Assembly: GCA_016713645.1 (NCBI GenBank)
Contig: JADJOU010000004.1
Location: 62,001 to 126,000 of the forward strand
DNA length: 64,000 nt
Direction: 5' to 3'
Source: Bacteroidota bacterium
GTDB lineage: Bacteria > Bacteroidota > Bacteroidia > Chitinophagales > JADJOU01
Under the pieces are notes generated by a model. That model searched no databases. It was not told the origin of the DNA and saw only the letters and a program-made list of their open reading frames with translations. Below, piece by piece: positions 20,026 through 29,360 of the stretch; within the stretch, counting starts at the first letter, position 1, and each line of letters opens with the position of its first letter. Made by a program: the position numbers and the translations under genes.

Positions 20026-20975
20026 TAGAATATCGCTTTAGCAATGGCAACAGTGGCTTGTGAGCGGCTCATGGTATAATAATGGAGCACAGGTACACCC
20101 GCATCTTTCAACTCTTTCGACTGAGCAATACACCACTCAATTCCAGCTTGTTTGACCGCATCTGTCGTTTTGCATGATTCAATTTCTTTTGTCAAAGATT
20201 CTGGCAATTCAACAAAGAATTTAGATGGCAACATCTTGAGTTGTGCCTTTGAATCAATCGGCTTCAAACCTGGGATGATTGGAATATTGATATCCATATC
20301 TCTACATTTTTTGACAAAATCAAAATACTTTTGATTCTCAAAAAACATCTGTGTGACGATATAATCTGCGCCCATATCTACTTTGTGCTTCAGCCATTTC
20401 ATATCTGTTCCCAAATTTGGAGATTCAAAATGCTTCTCTGGATATCCAGCCACACCGACGCAGAATCCAGTCTGCGTCTCGTTTAAAGTCTCTTCATGCA
20501 GAAAATGTCCTTTATTCATATTGGCGACTTGCTCGACCAATTGTGAGGCATATTTATGCGCATTTGCTTTGAACAATTGTAAATTGCTGTGATCGTCGCC
20601 TTTGAGCAATAACAAATTCTCTATCCCTTGATAATAGAGTGAAAACAAGGCATCTTCTGTTTCTTCTTTTGTAAAGCCAACACATACGAGATGCGGCACT
20701 GTCTCAACGTTGTACTTGTAAGAAATAGCTGCGCAAATCCCTACAGTACCTGGTCTCTTTCTCAAAGGTGCTTCCTCAATTAAACCATCTGGTCTGCGCT
20801 TATAGACCATCTCCTCTGGATGATAGGTGACATCGACAAATGCGGGCTTGAATTCCATCAATGGATCTAATACGCGAAAAAGGTCGTTGATGTTCTTCCC
20901 TTTTTGTGGAGGTAAAATTTCAATGGAGAATAAAGTCTTGCCTACAGATTCTTTTAATTTGTCAATTATTTTCAT
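20025..20975 (-). CDS. metF: 5,10-methylenetetrahydrofolate reductase
   Basis: 316-residue FAD enzyme reducing methylene-THF to methyl-THF for methionine synthesis. Family features: FSIEILPPQKGKNINDLF (catalytic Glu region), FVDVTYHPEE, VPHLVCVGFTKEE, GIENLLLLKGDDH, GADYIVTQMFFENQKYFDFV and IPIIPGLKPI. Length and order match bacterial MetF. The stop overlaps the start of the downstream RNA methylase. Confidence 0.96.
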   Translation of the reverse strand: MKIIDKLKESVGKTLFSIEILPPQKGKNINDLFRVLDPLMEFKPAFVDVTYHPEEMVYKRRPDGLIEEAPLRKRPGTVGICAAISYKYNVETVPHLVCVGFTKEETEDALFSLYYQGIENLLLLKGDDHSNLQLFKANAHKYASQLVEQVANMNKGHFLHEETLNETQTGFCVGVAGYPEKHFESPNLGTDMKWLKHKVDMGADYIVTQMFFENQKYFDFVKKCRDMDINIPIIPGLKPIDSKAQLKMLPSKFFVELPESLTKEIESCKTTDAVKQAGIEWCIAQSKELKDAGVPVLHYYTMSRSQATVAIAKAIF

Positions 20976-21056
20976 GTGCGTATTTCAAAAAGAATCGCAA
21001 AAATAGTTGGATATTTCTTTTTATCCTTTTATATTTGATAATTAATTCAATTTAAC

Positions 21057-22442
21057 ATGATAAAATTTTTCTCAACCCTTTTCATCAGTTCATTGTTTTA
21101 CGCGAATACTTATGCGCAGCATAATCATAAATTGTGTGGAACCGTGGAGGCCATCAACGCCAAAAACAAAGAAATTCCTGGATATAAGGAAGCCATTGAC
21201 GATGCGCTTTTAAAATCCGTTGAACGCGCAAAAATGGAGCAGGGCAGTCAAAAGACCAGTGGATCCAATTACGATACGACCTATAAAATACAGGTTGTAT
21301 TCCATATTGTTTACAGCAAAGCTACTGAAAACATTCCTGATAGCCTTATTTTGCAACAACTTAAGGCATTGAATGACGATTTCAACAGAAATAATAAAGA
21401 TACTGCAGGACTTATGGGGACAAAACCAGATCATAAAGGCGTTGCTTCTGGAGCAAACATTGAATTTGTCTTGGCTACCAAAGACCCTAATTGCAAACCT
21501 ACTACAGGTATTGTTCGAAAACCAGTAGGCGTTTTTGGATTTGAATTCAATATGAGTACAGGTTCAGGTATCGATAATATGAAATTTGATTCTATACCAG
21601 GAAGCCCTTATAACGGTAGTTCAGCTTGGGATCCAGATAGATATTTAAATATTTGGGTGTGCAATTTGATTATCAATGGAACGGGCAATGGATTATTGGG
21701 ATTTGCACAACCTCCTATGAATGATCCTATTTGGCCTGCTAGTGTTTTTACAAACAAAACAAAAGCAACAGATGGAATTGTTTTAGATGAATCTTGTCTA
21801 AAACCATCCTTATTTAGGGTATTGGTGCATGAAGCTGGTCACTATTTTAGTCTGAGACATATTTGGGGCGATAAGTCGGGTTGTTCAGCTCCTGGTGATT
21901 ATGTAGATGATACTCCAGATGCAGACGGTCCAACTGGTCAAGGATTTGATTGTAAACTGTCAAAAAACACTTGTTCTGAATCACCAAAGCCAAATGTGGA
22001 AGACATGACGAGCAACTATATGGATTATACTAGCAATGCTTGCCAAAACTCTTTTACAAGAGGTCAAGCAAATTTGATGAGATCTTCTTTGAAAACAATT
22101 CGCACCAAATTAGCAATCGTTGGAAAAATCAAAGGCGTTGAAACAGGCAATAAGTTTGACAATTGCGGCGTTTCCATTCAAGCGAATACAAACTTCAATT
22201 ATTTTGCAATCTCTCCTAATCCAGCCAATCAAAATGTATTGGTAAGAGCTGAATTGGATCAACAAAATTCTCCGTATACAATATCTTTTATCAATGAAAT
22301 GGGGCAACGCATTTATAGTGTTGAAGGCAATGAATCTAATATCGAGAGAACCATTGATATCAGCCAACTTCCAATCGGCATTTATCACGTCGAATTATCC
22401 TCGAATGGGATGAAACAAGTAACCAAATTAATGAAATTCTAA
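21057..22442 (+). CDS. Secreted M43 (pappalysin-type) metalloprotease with T9SS type A sorting domain
   Basis: 461 residues. A signal peptide (MIKFFSTLFISSLFYANTYA) is followed by a catalytic domain with zinc motif VLVHEAGHYFSLRHIWGD (HExxHxxxxxH) and the Met-turn SNYMDYTSNACQNSFTRGQ, placing it in peptidase family M43B (cytophagalysin). The last about 75 residues (FAISPNPANQNVLV ... LPIGIYHVELSSNGMKQVTK) are a T9SS type A sorting domain, so it is exported across the outer membrane and probably surface-anchored or released. It presumably degrades extracellular proteins. Monocistronic, with a terminator just downstream. Confidence 0.95.
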   Translation: MIKFFSTLFISSLFYANTYAQHNHKLCGTVEAINAKNKEIPGYKEAIDDALLKSVERAKMEQGSQKTSGSNYDTTYKIQVVFHIVYSKATENIPDSLILQQLKALNDDFNRNNKDTAGLMGTKPDHKGVASGANIEFVLATKDPNCKPTTGIVRKPVGVFGFEFNMSTGSGIDNMKFDSIPGSPYNGSSAWDPDRYLNIWVCNLIINGTGNGLLGFAQPPMNDPIWPASVFTNKTKATDGIVLDESCLKPSLFRVLVHEAGHYFSLRHIWGDKSGCSAPGDYVDDTPDADGPTGQGFDCKLSKNTCSESPKPNVEDMTSNYMDYTSNACQNSFTRGQANLMRSSLKTIRTKLAIVGKIKGVETGNKFDNCGVSIQANTNFNYFAISPNPANQNVLVRAELDQQNSPYTISFINEMGQRIYSVEGNESNIERTIDISQLPIGIYHVELSSNGMKQVTKLMKF

Positions 22443-22466
22443 TTTTATTTATTTCTATAGATATTG

Positions 22467-22491
22467 AAAGGTCGAGCATTGCTCGACCTTT
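22467..22491. terminator. Bidirectional terminator between protease and fadJ
   Basis: Perfect 11-bp stem AAAGGTCGAGC/GCTCGACCTTT with a 3-nt loop, followed by T-rich sequence, located between convergent genes ending at 22442 and 22500. Confidence 0.8.
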
Positions 22492-22499
22492 CTCTTTTA

Positions 22500-24582
22500 T
22501 CAGGATGGGTCAAATCGAGCGCCATAATTGGCAGCCAGAGATGTGAGTTTTGCAGTAAATGAATCATGTCCCATAGATTGTATCATGCTGAATGGACCTC
22601 CCGTATAAGGCATAAATCCAATGCCAAATATCGCTCCTAAATTGCCATCTTGTTCACTCGAGATAATTCCCTCATCTAGGCATGATTTTGCCTCTTTTAG
22701 CATCAAGTATATGGCTCTGTCGCAGATTGCTTCAATTGTATTCTCTCTTTTCTTTTCTGTTTGAAAAAATGGCAGTATCGCTGTATTTGTTCCAGTCGAT
22801 TTGCCCGTTGCGGCATCATATAAATAAAATCCTTTTTTATTTTTCTTGCCTAAATAGCCAGCTGCAAACATTTTATCCAATCCCTGATTGGGCATATAGC
22901 CTTTGCGTTTAGATGCGTAATCTCTATTGGCATTGGTCGCATGTACCACAATATCTATTCCCACTTCATCCATCAATTTTAGCGGCCCTACAGGGAATCC
23001 TTTCGAAGTGAGTGCTCTATCTATTTGCTCCACGGATACTCCTTCTTCCATCATTAAGAGGCACTCATTGAGGTAGGGCGAAAGAATTCGATTGACATAA
23101 AAGCCAGGGCCATCTTTCACAACGATACAAGTTTTCCCTTGTCGAACACCTAAATCGTAGGCATTGGCCAAGGTCGAATCACTTGTATAAGGTGTTTTGA
23201 CAATTTCCAATAAGGGCATTTTGGGCACTGGACTGAAGTAGTGCATCCCAATAATTTTATCACGATGCTTTGATCCTTCTGCCATTTCCGTGATGGAGAG
23301 CGAAGAAGTATTCGAGGCGAAAATAAGTGATGCATTGCCCAATTGTTCTACTTCTTGAATAATGGATTTTTTGACTTCCATCTTTTCAACGACCGCTTCA
23401 ATGATGATATCTGTATGCGCGATTTGGCTCAATTTATTCGCAGATTGTATAGACATAAACATTTTCTCTGCATCTATTTTACGGAGAATTCGCTTGTCTA
23501 TTTTCTTTTGAATATTTCCCCAAATTGTCTTCTTTGCTGTCGATAGCATGTCCTCTTTTACATCGTACATTTTCACCTCAATACCTGCATCCATGGTAAC
23601 TTCTGCAATACCTGCGCCCATAAATCCTGCCCCGATAATGCCCAATTTTTTTTACAGGAATTGCAGGTGCACCATAAGGATTTTTCTTGTTATCACTCAT
23701 GCTGAAAAAGAGTTGGATGAGTGCTTTTGAAACATCGCCCATCATCAAATCGACAAATTTCTCTCCTTCAAAGCGCAGCCCTTCCTCTAATTTATTGCCC
23801 AATCCATGCTTCACGACACGCAAAATTTCAATAGGGGCAGGATAATTTCCTTGGGTTTGCAACTGAACCGTTTTCGTCGCTTGCTTAAAAACGATTGAGC
23901 GGCCAATAAAAGTTTCGTCGAGAAATTTATTCATCAGCGATTTATGCAAGATGCGTTTGAATTCACCTCGAGCGATTCTCTTGGCTAGGTCAATGGCCGC
24001 ACCATGTAATTTATTGATATGCACTACTTCGTCCACCAATCCCATTTGCAATGCCTGTTTGGAGAATACATTCTTTCCTGTCAACAAGATGTCGAGCGCT
24101 TTCGATAGACCAATCAATCTCGGCAATCGCTGTGTACCACCTGCTCCTGGCAATAATCCCAATTTTACCTCAGGTAGGGCAATTTTAGTATGCGCCTCAT
24201 CTGTGCAAATTCTAGCTCTACAAGCTAGGGACATCTCTGTTCCCAAACCATAACACGTTCCTGAAATGGCTGCTACCATGGGTTTTCGGCTAGATTCAAT
24301 TCTGTTCATGATGGCATGCCCCTTCTGCACAATGGGTAGGAATTCCTCTCTGCTATTGGCTTTAAATGCTTTGATATCAGCGCCTGCTACAAAATCCCTC
24401 TTCCCGCTGATTAAAACCACAGCATCAATTGAATTGTCCGTCTCAATTTCATTTAAAACCTCATTAAATACGTCAATGAGGGCAGGGGAGATGATATTCA
24501 TTTTTTCATTCGCCACATCAAGCCAAATGGTTGCAATGCCATCTGCTTTGTCTATTTTTACAAATGCCGTATTATCTTTCAT
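22500..24582 (-). CDS. fadJ: FadJ-type bifunctional enoyl-CoA hydratase/3-hydroxyacyl-CoA dehydrogenase (one frame break)
   Basis: About 694 codons, the usual FadB/FadJ size. The N-terminal crotonase domain has the oxyanion-hole segment FVAGADIKAF and the CoA-site GTCYGLGTEMSLACRARI and LPEVKLGLLPGAGGTQRLPR. The C-terminal half has the NAD-binding LGIIGAGFMGAGIAEV, the dehydrogenase signature FFSPVPKMPLLEIV and GPGFYVNRILSPYLNE. It hydrates enoyl-CoA and oxidises 3-hydroxyacyl-CoA in beta-oxidation. The frame breaks near 23650 in an 8-T run (one base too many for VKKLGIIGAG), a likely homopolymer error. The thiolase partner is not adjacent. Confidence 0.93.
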
Positions 24583-24651
24583 ATTTTTATCAATAATCAC
24601 GAAAGTACTTAATTATAATGTTAAGGCAGATTTTTATCTTTTTAAAATAAG

Positions 24652-24682
24652 TTAGGCTAGTCTAAAAAAATATTTATATTTG
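24652..24682 (+). promoter_or_regulatory. mntH promoter with DtxR/MntR-like operator
   Basis: TTAGGCTAGTCTAA (24652-24665) is a near-perfect palindrome resembling the DtxR/MntR/IdeR core TTAGGyTAGrCTAA. A -7 element TATATTTG lies at 24675-24682 and mntH starts at 24698; the operator covers the expected -33 position. Binding of a metal-loaded DtxR-family repressor here would shut off metal uptake. Confidence 0.6.
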
Positions 24683-24697
24683 CCTAAAATTTAGAAA

Positions 24698-25966
24698 ATG
24701 TATCGCAGTATTGATATTCCTAAAACACAAAGTGTTTGGAAAAAGATGTTTGCATTTTTTGGTCCAGGATTATTGATTGCTGTGGGGTATATGGATCCTG
24801 GAAATTGGGCGACTGATATTGCTGGAGGAGCGCAATTCGCTTATGCATTGCTTTTCGTGATTTTATTGTCCAATATTTTTGCCATGATATTGCAGCACCT
24901 CGCTTTAAAATTGGGCATTGCGACGGGCCTGGATTTAGCTCAAGCATGTAGGGCGTATTATTCCCCAGTAGTCAATTATATTCTCTGGTTTTTATGCGAA
25001 ATAGCCATCATAGCCTGCGATTTGGCGGAAGTAATCGGCAGTGCCATTGCACTAAATTTATTATTCGATATTCCAATGACCATCGGGGTTTTAATTACTA
25101 CTGCAGATGTTTTGCTCTTGCTTTTATTGCAAGATCGAAAGTTTCGATTATTGGAAGTACTGGTAGGTTTGATGATATTGGTCATATTGTTTTCGTTTAT
25201 TACAGAGTTGTTCTATGCTAAACCGGATATTCAATTGATTTTGAGAGGCCTCTTGCCCACATCAGAGATATTGTCCAATCCCAAAATGCTCTATATCGCC
25301 ATTGGTATCATGGGTGCCACGGTCATGCCGCACAACCTCTATTTGCATTCTAGCATTGTCAAGACGAGGAATATTGGTTCAGATGCTGCATCTAAAAAAG
25401 AGGCGATAAAATTCGCTACATGGGATAGCAGTTTCTGCTTATTCATTGCATTCTTCATCAATGCCGCCATTTTGATTCTAGCCGCAGGCACATTTTATGT
25501 AAATGGGTATCATGAAATTCAAGATCTCAAGGAAGCTCATAAATTATTGAATCCATTGTTGGGCGTTGAGATGGCTGGATTTTTATTTGCTTTAGCCCTT
25601 TTGGCATCCGGACAAAATTCAACGATTACAGGCACGATGGCGGGGCAGATCGTCATGGAGGGCTTTCTAAATTTAAAAATCAAACCTTGGGTGAGAAGGC
25701 TAATTACACGCTTGTTGGCAATCATACCTGCTTTGTATATCACGTATTATTTTGGAGATGCCAAAACGGTTGATATGCTCATCTTCAGTCAAGTGGTTTT
25801 ATCTATACAATTGAGCTTTGCAGTCATTCCATTGGTTTATTTCACTTCCAATCGGGTCATCATGGGTCAGTATGTTAATACAATGTTACTAAAATTAATT
25901 TCTTGGGTAATCGCCCTGTTAATTATCTCCCTCAATCTTTGGATGATGTGGACGCAGCTCCTGTAA
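24698..25966 (+). CDS. mntH: NRAMP family divalent metal (Mn2+/Fe2+) transporter
   Basis: 422-residue inner-membrane proton-coupled metal importer with about 11 membrane spans. The first-helix metal site DPGNWATD and the sixth-helix site GATVMPHNLYLHS (Met-Pro-His) are both intact, as is the region ASGQNSTITGTMAGQIVMEG. It is preceded by a DtxR/MntR-like operator overlapping its promoter, which fits manganese- or iron-responsive repression. No regulator gene adjoins it; it is monocistronic. Confidence 0.95.
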   Translation: MYRSIDIPKTQSVWKKMFAFFGPGLLIAVGYMDPGNWATDIAGGAQFAYALLFVILLSNIFAMILQHLALKLGIATGLDLAQACRAYYSPVVNYILWFLCEIAIIACDLAEVIGSAIALNLLFDIPMTIGVLITTADVLLLLLLQDRKFRLLEVLVGLMILVILFSFITELFYAKPDIQLILRGLLPTSEILSNPKMLYIAIGIMGATVMPHNLYLHSSIVKTRNIGSDAASKKEAIKFATWDSSFCLFIAFFINAAILILAAGTFYVNGYHEIQDLKEAHKLLNPLLGVEMAGFLFALALLASGQNSTITGTMAGQIVMEGFLNLKIKPWVRRLITRLLAIIPALYITYYFGDAKTVDMLIFSQVVLSIQLSFAVIPLVYFTSNRVIMGQYVNTMLLKLISWVIALLIISLNLWMMWTQLL

Positions 25967-26126
25967 ATAAAGGATTTAGAAGATTTTTCTTTTCTCTATT
26001 TTTTTGATTCTTGTTATACAAACTTATAATTTTGTGACTTTTTAATTCCTGCCTATAGGAAATTGGAAACTAAAATATATATTTGCCATAATTTAAAAAA
26101 CAGTCTTAAACTAAAACTTTTTCCCT

Positions 26127-26912
26127 ATGAGTAATCAAAAGAAAGGATCATCAATGAACAATGGAATTATTTTCATCGTTGTCGCTGCGGTAGCAGTTTG
26201 TATTTATTTATTTGTATTTGGTAATAGTGTCAACTTTGATGCTGCAGGCCATCCACTTCCAGGAAATTATATGGGAATGGTTTATAAAGGAGGATTTGTA
26301 GTACCAATTCTCTTGACTTTGTTTATTTCAATGTGGGTATTCTCTATCGAGCGTTTCTTGGCTATTCGCAAAGCAAATGGCGGTGGAAATACAGATGGAT
26401 TTTTGTTGAGCGTTAAAGCGTCTTTGGTTACTGAAAATACTTCAGAAGCGATTGCAAAATGCGACAAACAACAAGGTTCAATTGCAAATATCATGAAAAG
26501 CGGTTTGGATAAAGATGCTGCTATGAAAAGCAATTCTTCTTTGTCAAAAGAAAATAAAATGAGCGAAATCGAAAAAGAAATGGAAGAGACTACAGCATTG
26601 GAAATTCCGATGTTGCAAAAAAATCTCGTGATTATTTCTACTATTGCAACTGTTGCTACACTTGCAGGTTTGATTGGAACGGTATTGGGGATGATTCGTT
26701 CATTCGCTGCCTTGGCATCTGCTGGAGCACCTGACCAAACAGCTCTTGCAAACGGTATCTCTGAGGCCTTGATCAACACGGCTTTGGGTATCTCTACTTC
26801 ATTCTTTGCAATTGTATTCTACAATTATTTCTCTTCTGCAATTGATGAGATTACCTATAGAATAGATGAGGCGAAATTTATGATCAACCAAAACTTTGCT
26901 GCAAAAAATTAA
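26127..26912 (+). CDS. exbB: ExbB/TolQ family proton channel subunit
   Basis: 261-residue inner-membrane protein with three membrane spans (one near the N-terminus, IIFIVVAAVAVCIYLFVFG, another at VVPILLTLFISMWVFSIERF, and the paired C-terminal helices). The conserved segment LVIISTIATVATLAGLIGTV followed by GMIRSFAALA and GISEALINTALGISTSFFAI defines the MotA/TolQ/ExbB channel. With ExbD it passes protons to energise TonB. First gene of a four-gene operon; TATATTTG at 26078-26085 is its likely -7 box. Confidence 0.94.
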   Translation: MSNQKKGSSMNNGIIFIVVAAVAVCIYLFVFGNSVNFDAAGHPLPGNYMGMVYKGGFVVPILLTLFISMWVFSIERFLAIRKANGGGNTDGFLLSVKASLVTENTSEAIAKCDKQQGSIANIMKSGLDKDAAMKSNSSLSKENKMSEIEKEMEETTALEIPMLQKNLVIISTIATVATLAGLIGTVLGMIRSFAALASAGAPDQTALANGISEALINTALGISTSFFAIVFYNYFSSAIDEITYRIDEAKFMINQNFAAKN

Positions 26913-26990
26913 TTTTTTGTGGAAATTTTAAAAGCTCGCATCTATTGGATGCAAGTGTCATAGAATCTTCTAAATCTAAACTATAGTCGT

Positions 26991-27620
26991 ATGCCAAAAA
27001 TTAAAATAAAAAAAGGTTCAGCCTCTTTAGATATGACAGCGATGTGCGATGTCGCCTTTCTATTGCTCACCTTCTTCGTCCTTACTGCAACGGCCAAACC
27101 AAAAGAGCCTGTCATTATTGATACTCCTTCTTCTGTTGTCGACAGACCTACAAACGATGTCAATGTCATTCAACTAATGATTGATAAAGATGGTCGTGTA
27201 TTCTATGGAATGGACAATAATGGGGGAACAAAAATGGCTCAGATCAAAGCTTTGAATGAGCGTTTCAAACTCAATTTGACTGAGGAGGAGATGAAGACTT
27301 ATATCAATTGCGGACCGATAGGCGTTCCATTTTCTCAAGTAAAAGGCTTCTTAGCACTAGATGGTGCAAAGAGATCTGAAATGGAAAAAGTGGCCAGTGG
27401 TATACCAGTTGATACGAGCAATTCCGAAGCCAATGAATTGAAAGATTGGTTGGTCTATGGAAGAGCATCTAACAAAAAAGCTTCTATCGCTATTAAAGCA
27501 GATGGCAATACGCCAATCACTGCAATTAAAATTGTGATGAAGACCTTGAAAAATCAAGATGTTTTGAATTATAGCTTAATCACCAATTTAGAGGGAATGC
27601 CTACAAGCTTACCTCAATAA
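26991..27620 (+). CDS. exbD: ExbD/TolR family protein (first copy)
   Basis: 209 residues. The N-terminal membrane helix carries the essential aspartate in SLDMTAMCDVAFLLLTFFVL (MCDVAFLL). The periplasmic part is longer than in Enterobacteria but typical of Bacteroidota ExbD. It partners ExbB in the proton channel that drives TonB. It lies 78 bases after exbB and ahead of a second exbD copy. Confidence 0.93.
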   Translation: MPKIKIKKGSASLDMTAMCDVAFLLLTFFVLTATAKPKEPVIIDTPSSVVDRPTNDVNVIQLMIDKDGRVFYGMDNNGGTKMAQIKALNERFKLNLTEEEMKTYINCGPIGVPFSQVKGFLALDGAKRSEMEKVASGIPVDTSNSEANELKDWLVYGRASNKKASIAIKADGNTPITAIKIVMKTLKNQDVLNYSLITNLEGMPTSLPQ

Positions 27621-27706
27621 TTTTAAGCAGGGAAAATAATTATAAATAATTCTATACATAGCATTGCCGAGTTAGGAATATATGTATAGCTGTAAAATAG
27701 AATAAA

Positions 27707-28273
27707 ATGGCAGAAATAGCAGAAAACCCTCCGGTGGAGGTAAAGGCAAAGCAAAGAAACTCAGTACCAAAGTCGATTTTACACCCATGGTGGATTTGGC
27801 TTTCCTCTTGATTACTTTCTTTATGTTCACCACCACTTTGGCAAAGCCCAAAGCCATGGATATCGCCATGCCGGCCGACATCAAAGACCCGAATATCAAA
27901 CAACCGGATTTCCCCGCGTCTAAAGCAATGACTGTTTTGTTGACAAAGGATAATTTGGTTTTGTATTATTTTGGCAAACCTGAAGACGCTGCTGCAGATC
28001 CAGCTGCTGTTGTTGCCACCAATTTTGATCCAAACAAAGGCGTGAGAAAAGCCATCTTGGAGAAGAAAAGTCGGTAGCACAAGAGCATGGTGTGGATGAA
28101 AAAGGTGATTCAAAATGTTGGTTTTGATAAAAATCAATGATGATAGCAAGTATAAGAATATGGTGGATATCCTCGATGAGATGCATATCTGCGGAATTAA
28201 ACTCTATGCGATCATCGATATATCGGAGCCAGAGAAACAACTTATTTCAACCGCTTTAGCTAACGCAAAATAA
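27707..28273 (+). CDS. exbD: ExbD/TolR family protein (second copy, three frame breaks)
   Basis: About 189 codons from the ATG at 27707. Core: VDFTPMVDLAFLLITFFMF with the channel aspartate, then TTLAKPKAMDIAMPADIK and a C-terminal lobe (KMLVLIKINDDSKYKNMVD, ILDEMHICGIKLYAIIDI). Breaks lie near 27730 (in AAAACCC), 28068 and 28118 (each one A short of an A run). Joining the frames gives a continuous ExbD, so the indels are probably artefactual. Two exbD copies between exbB and tonB are usual in Bacteroidota. Confidence 0.88.
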
Positions 28274-28336
28274 AGGGTAACAAGTAAATAATAATGTAAT
28301 GTGCGAGTGCAATTTTTAAATGCAAAAAACTAAAAA

Positions 28337-29143
28337 ATGGATGTACAAAATAATATAAGCATGAATTTTTTGGATGTTTTATTCGAAACAAGGAATAAGA
28401 GCTATGGCGCTTATGACTTGCGAGTAACCTATTCAAAACGCATCAAGAGAGGAGCTATGATTATGTTTCTCTTTTTGTTTGTCGTCGTTGGGGGATATTT
28501 AATTTCCAAATTCGTGAATCCAGCTGATTTTCTTCCTAAAAAAGAGAGAGTCGTTGATATAACCGAATTACAAGCACCACCGCCGATGGATGAGACTGCA
28601 CCACCACCACCGCCACCACCACCACCGCCACCTGTTCAATCGACTATTAAATTCGTGCCTCCTGTAATCAAAGAGGATGAATTGGTACAGAACGAAGAAG
28701 TCATTCAAAAACAAGATGATTTGCAAGAAGTAAAAGTTGCTGCTGAGACGGTAAAAGGCGATGACGATGCAGAAGAAGTAATCAATACCGATTTAGGTGA
28801 TAAAGGCGCAGTTGAAGCTCCTAGCAATGAAGTATTTACTTTCGTTGAGCAAATGCCAGAATTCCCAGGTGGAGAAGAGGCGATGTACAAGTTTATTCAA
28901 AACAATATCAAATACCCGCCTTTCGCATTGGAAAATGATATCACAGGTAAAGTATACATGGAATTCGTCATCGATGAGAATGGTGAAGTGAATGATGTAA
29001 AATGTATCAGAGATATCGGTGGCGGATGCGGTAAAGAAGCAGATAGAGTAATCAAACAATTGCCGAAATGGAAACCAGGGAAACAAAATGGACGTGCTGT
29101 AAAAGTGCGATTCAGCATCCCGGTTGTTTTCGAAACAAATTAA
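28337..29143 (+). CDS. tonB: Energy transducer TonB
   Basis: 268 residues. A short cytoplasmic start (LDVLFETRNKSYGAYDLR, typical of Bacteroidota TonB), one membrane helix (MIMFLFLFVVVGGYLISKF), a proline-rich stretch with twelve near-consecutive prolines (about residues 85-98), an acidic spacer, and a C-terminal TonB domain (MPEFPGGEEAMYKFIQNNIK ... VKVRFSIPVVFE). It transmits proton-motive force to outer-membrane TonB-dependent receptors and ends the exbB-exbD-exbD-tonB operon. Confidence 0.96.
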   Translation: MDVQNNISMNFLDVLFETRNKSYGAYDLRVTYSKRIKRGAMIMFLFLFVVVGGYLISKFVNPADFLPKKERVVDITELQAPPPMDETAPPPPPPPPPPPVQSTIKFVPPVIKEDELVQNEEVIQKQDDLQEVKVAAETVKGDDDAEEVINTDLGDKGAVEAPSNEVFTFVEQMPEFPGGEEAMYKFIQNNIKYPPFALENDITGKVYMEFVIDENGEVNDVKCIRDIGGGCGKEADRVIKQLPKWKPGKQNGRAVKVRFSIPVVFETN

Positions 29144-29147
29144 CGTA

Positions 29148-29243
29148 GATACGCAATGCTTTGCGTATCATTTCGCAATGCATTGTGCATTGCATATTCG
29201 CAGAATGCGCATTTTACATTAGTTTAGAATGCGCATTTTTTTT
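29148..29243 (+). terminator. Hairpin cluster with terminator after tonB
   Basis: Three hairpins in a row: GATACGCAA/TTGCGTATC (29148-29169), GCAATGCA/TGCATTGC (29175-29193), and AATGCGCATT (29204-29213) repeated at 29228-29237, where the two self-complementary copies can also pair together ahead of eight T. The last is a plausible terminator for the exb-tonB operon. Confidence 0.6.
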
Positions 29244-29312
29244 ATGAAAATATGCATCATGGAATTTGCATAACGGATTTCGAAACAAATTAATATATCA
29301 ATGATATAAATT

Positions 29313-29344
29313 AAAAAAGCCCTAGAAAATTCTAGGGCTTTTTT
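29313..29344. terminator. Bidirectional terminator between tonB and sulfatase
   Basis: Perfect 15-bp stem AAAAAAGCCCTAGAA/TTCTAGGGCTTTTTT with a 2-nt loop gives T runs on both strands, between convergent genes. Confidence 0.9.
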
Positions 29345-29360
29345 AGTTCATTGACCATTG

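Noticed and set aside
27652..28240. Long antisense open frames over the second exbD
   Set aside because: They mirror the ExbD coding sequence on the other strand; the plus-strand frames show the membrane helix with the conserved Asp.
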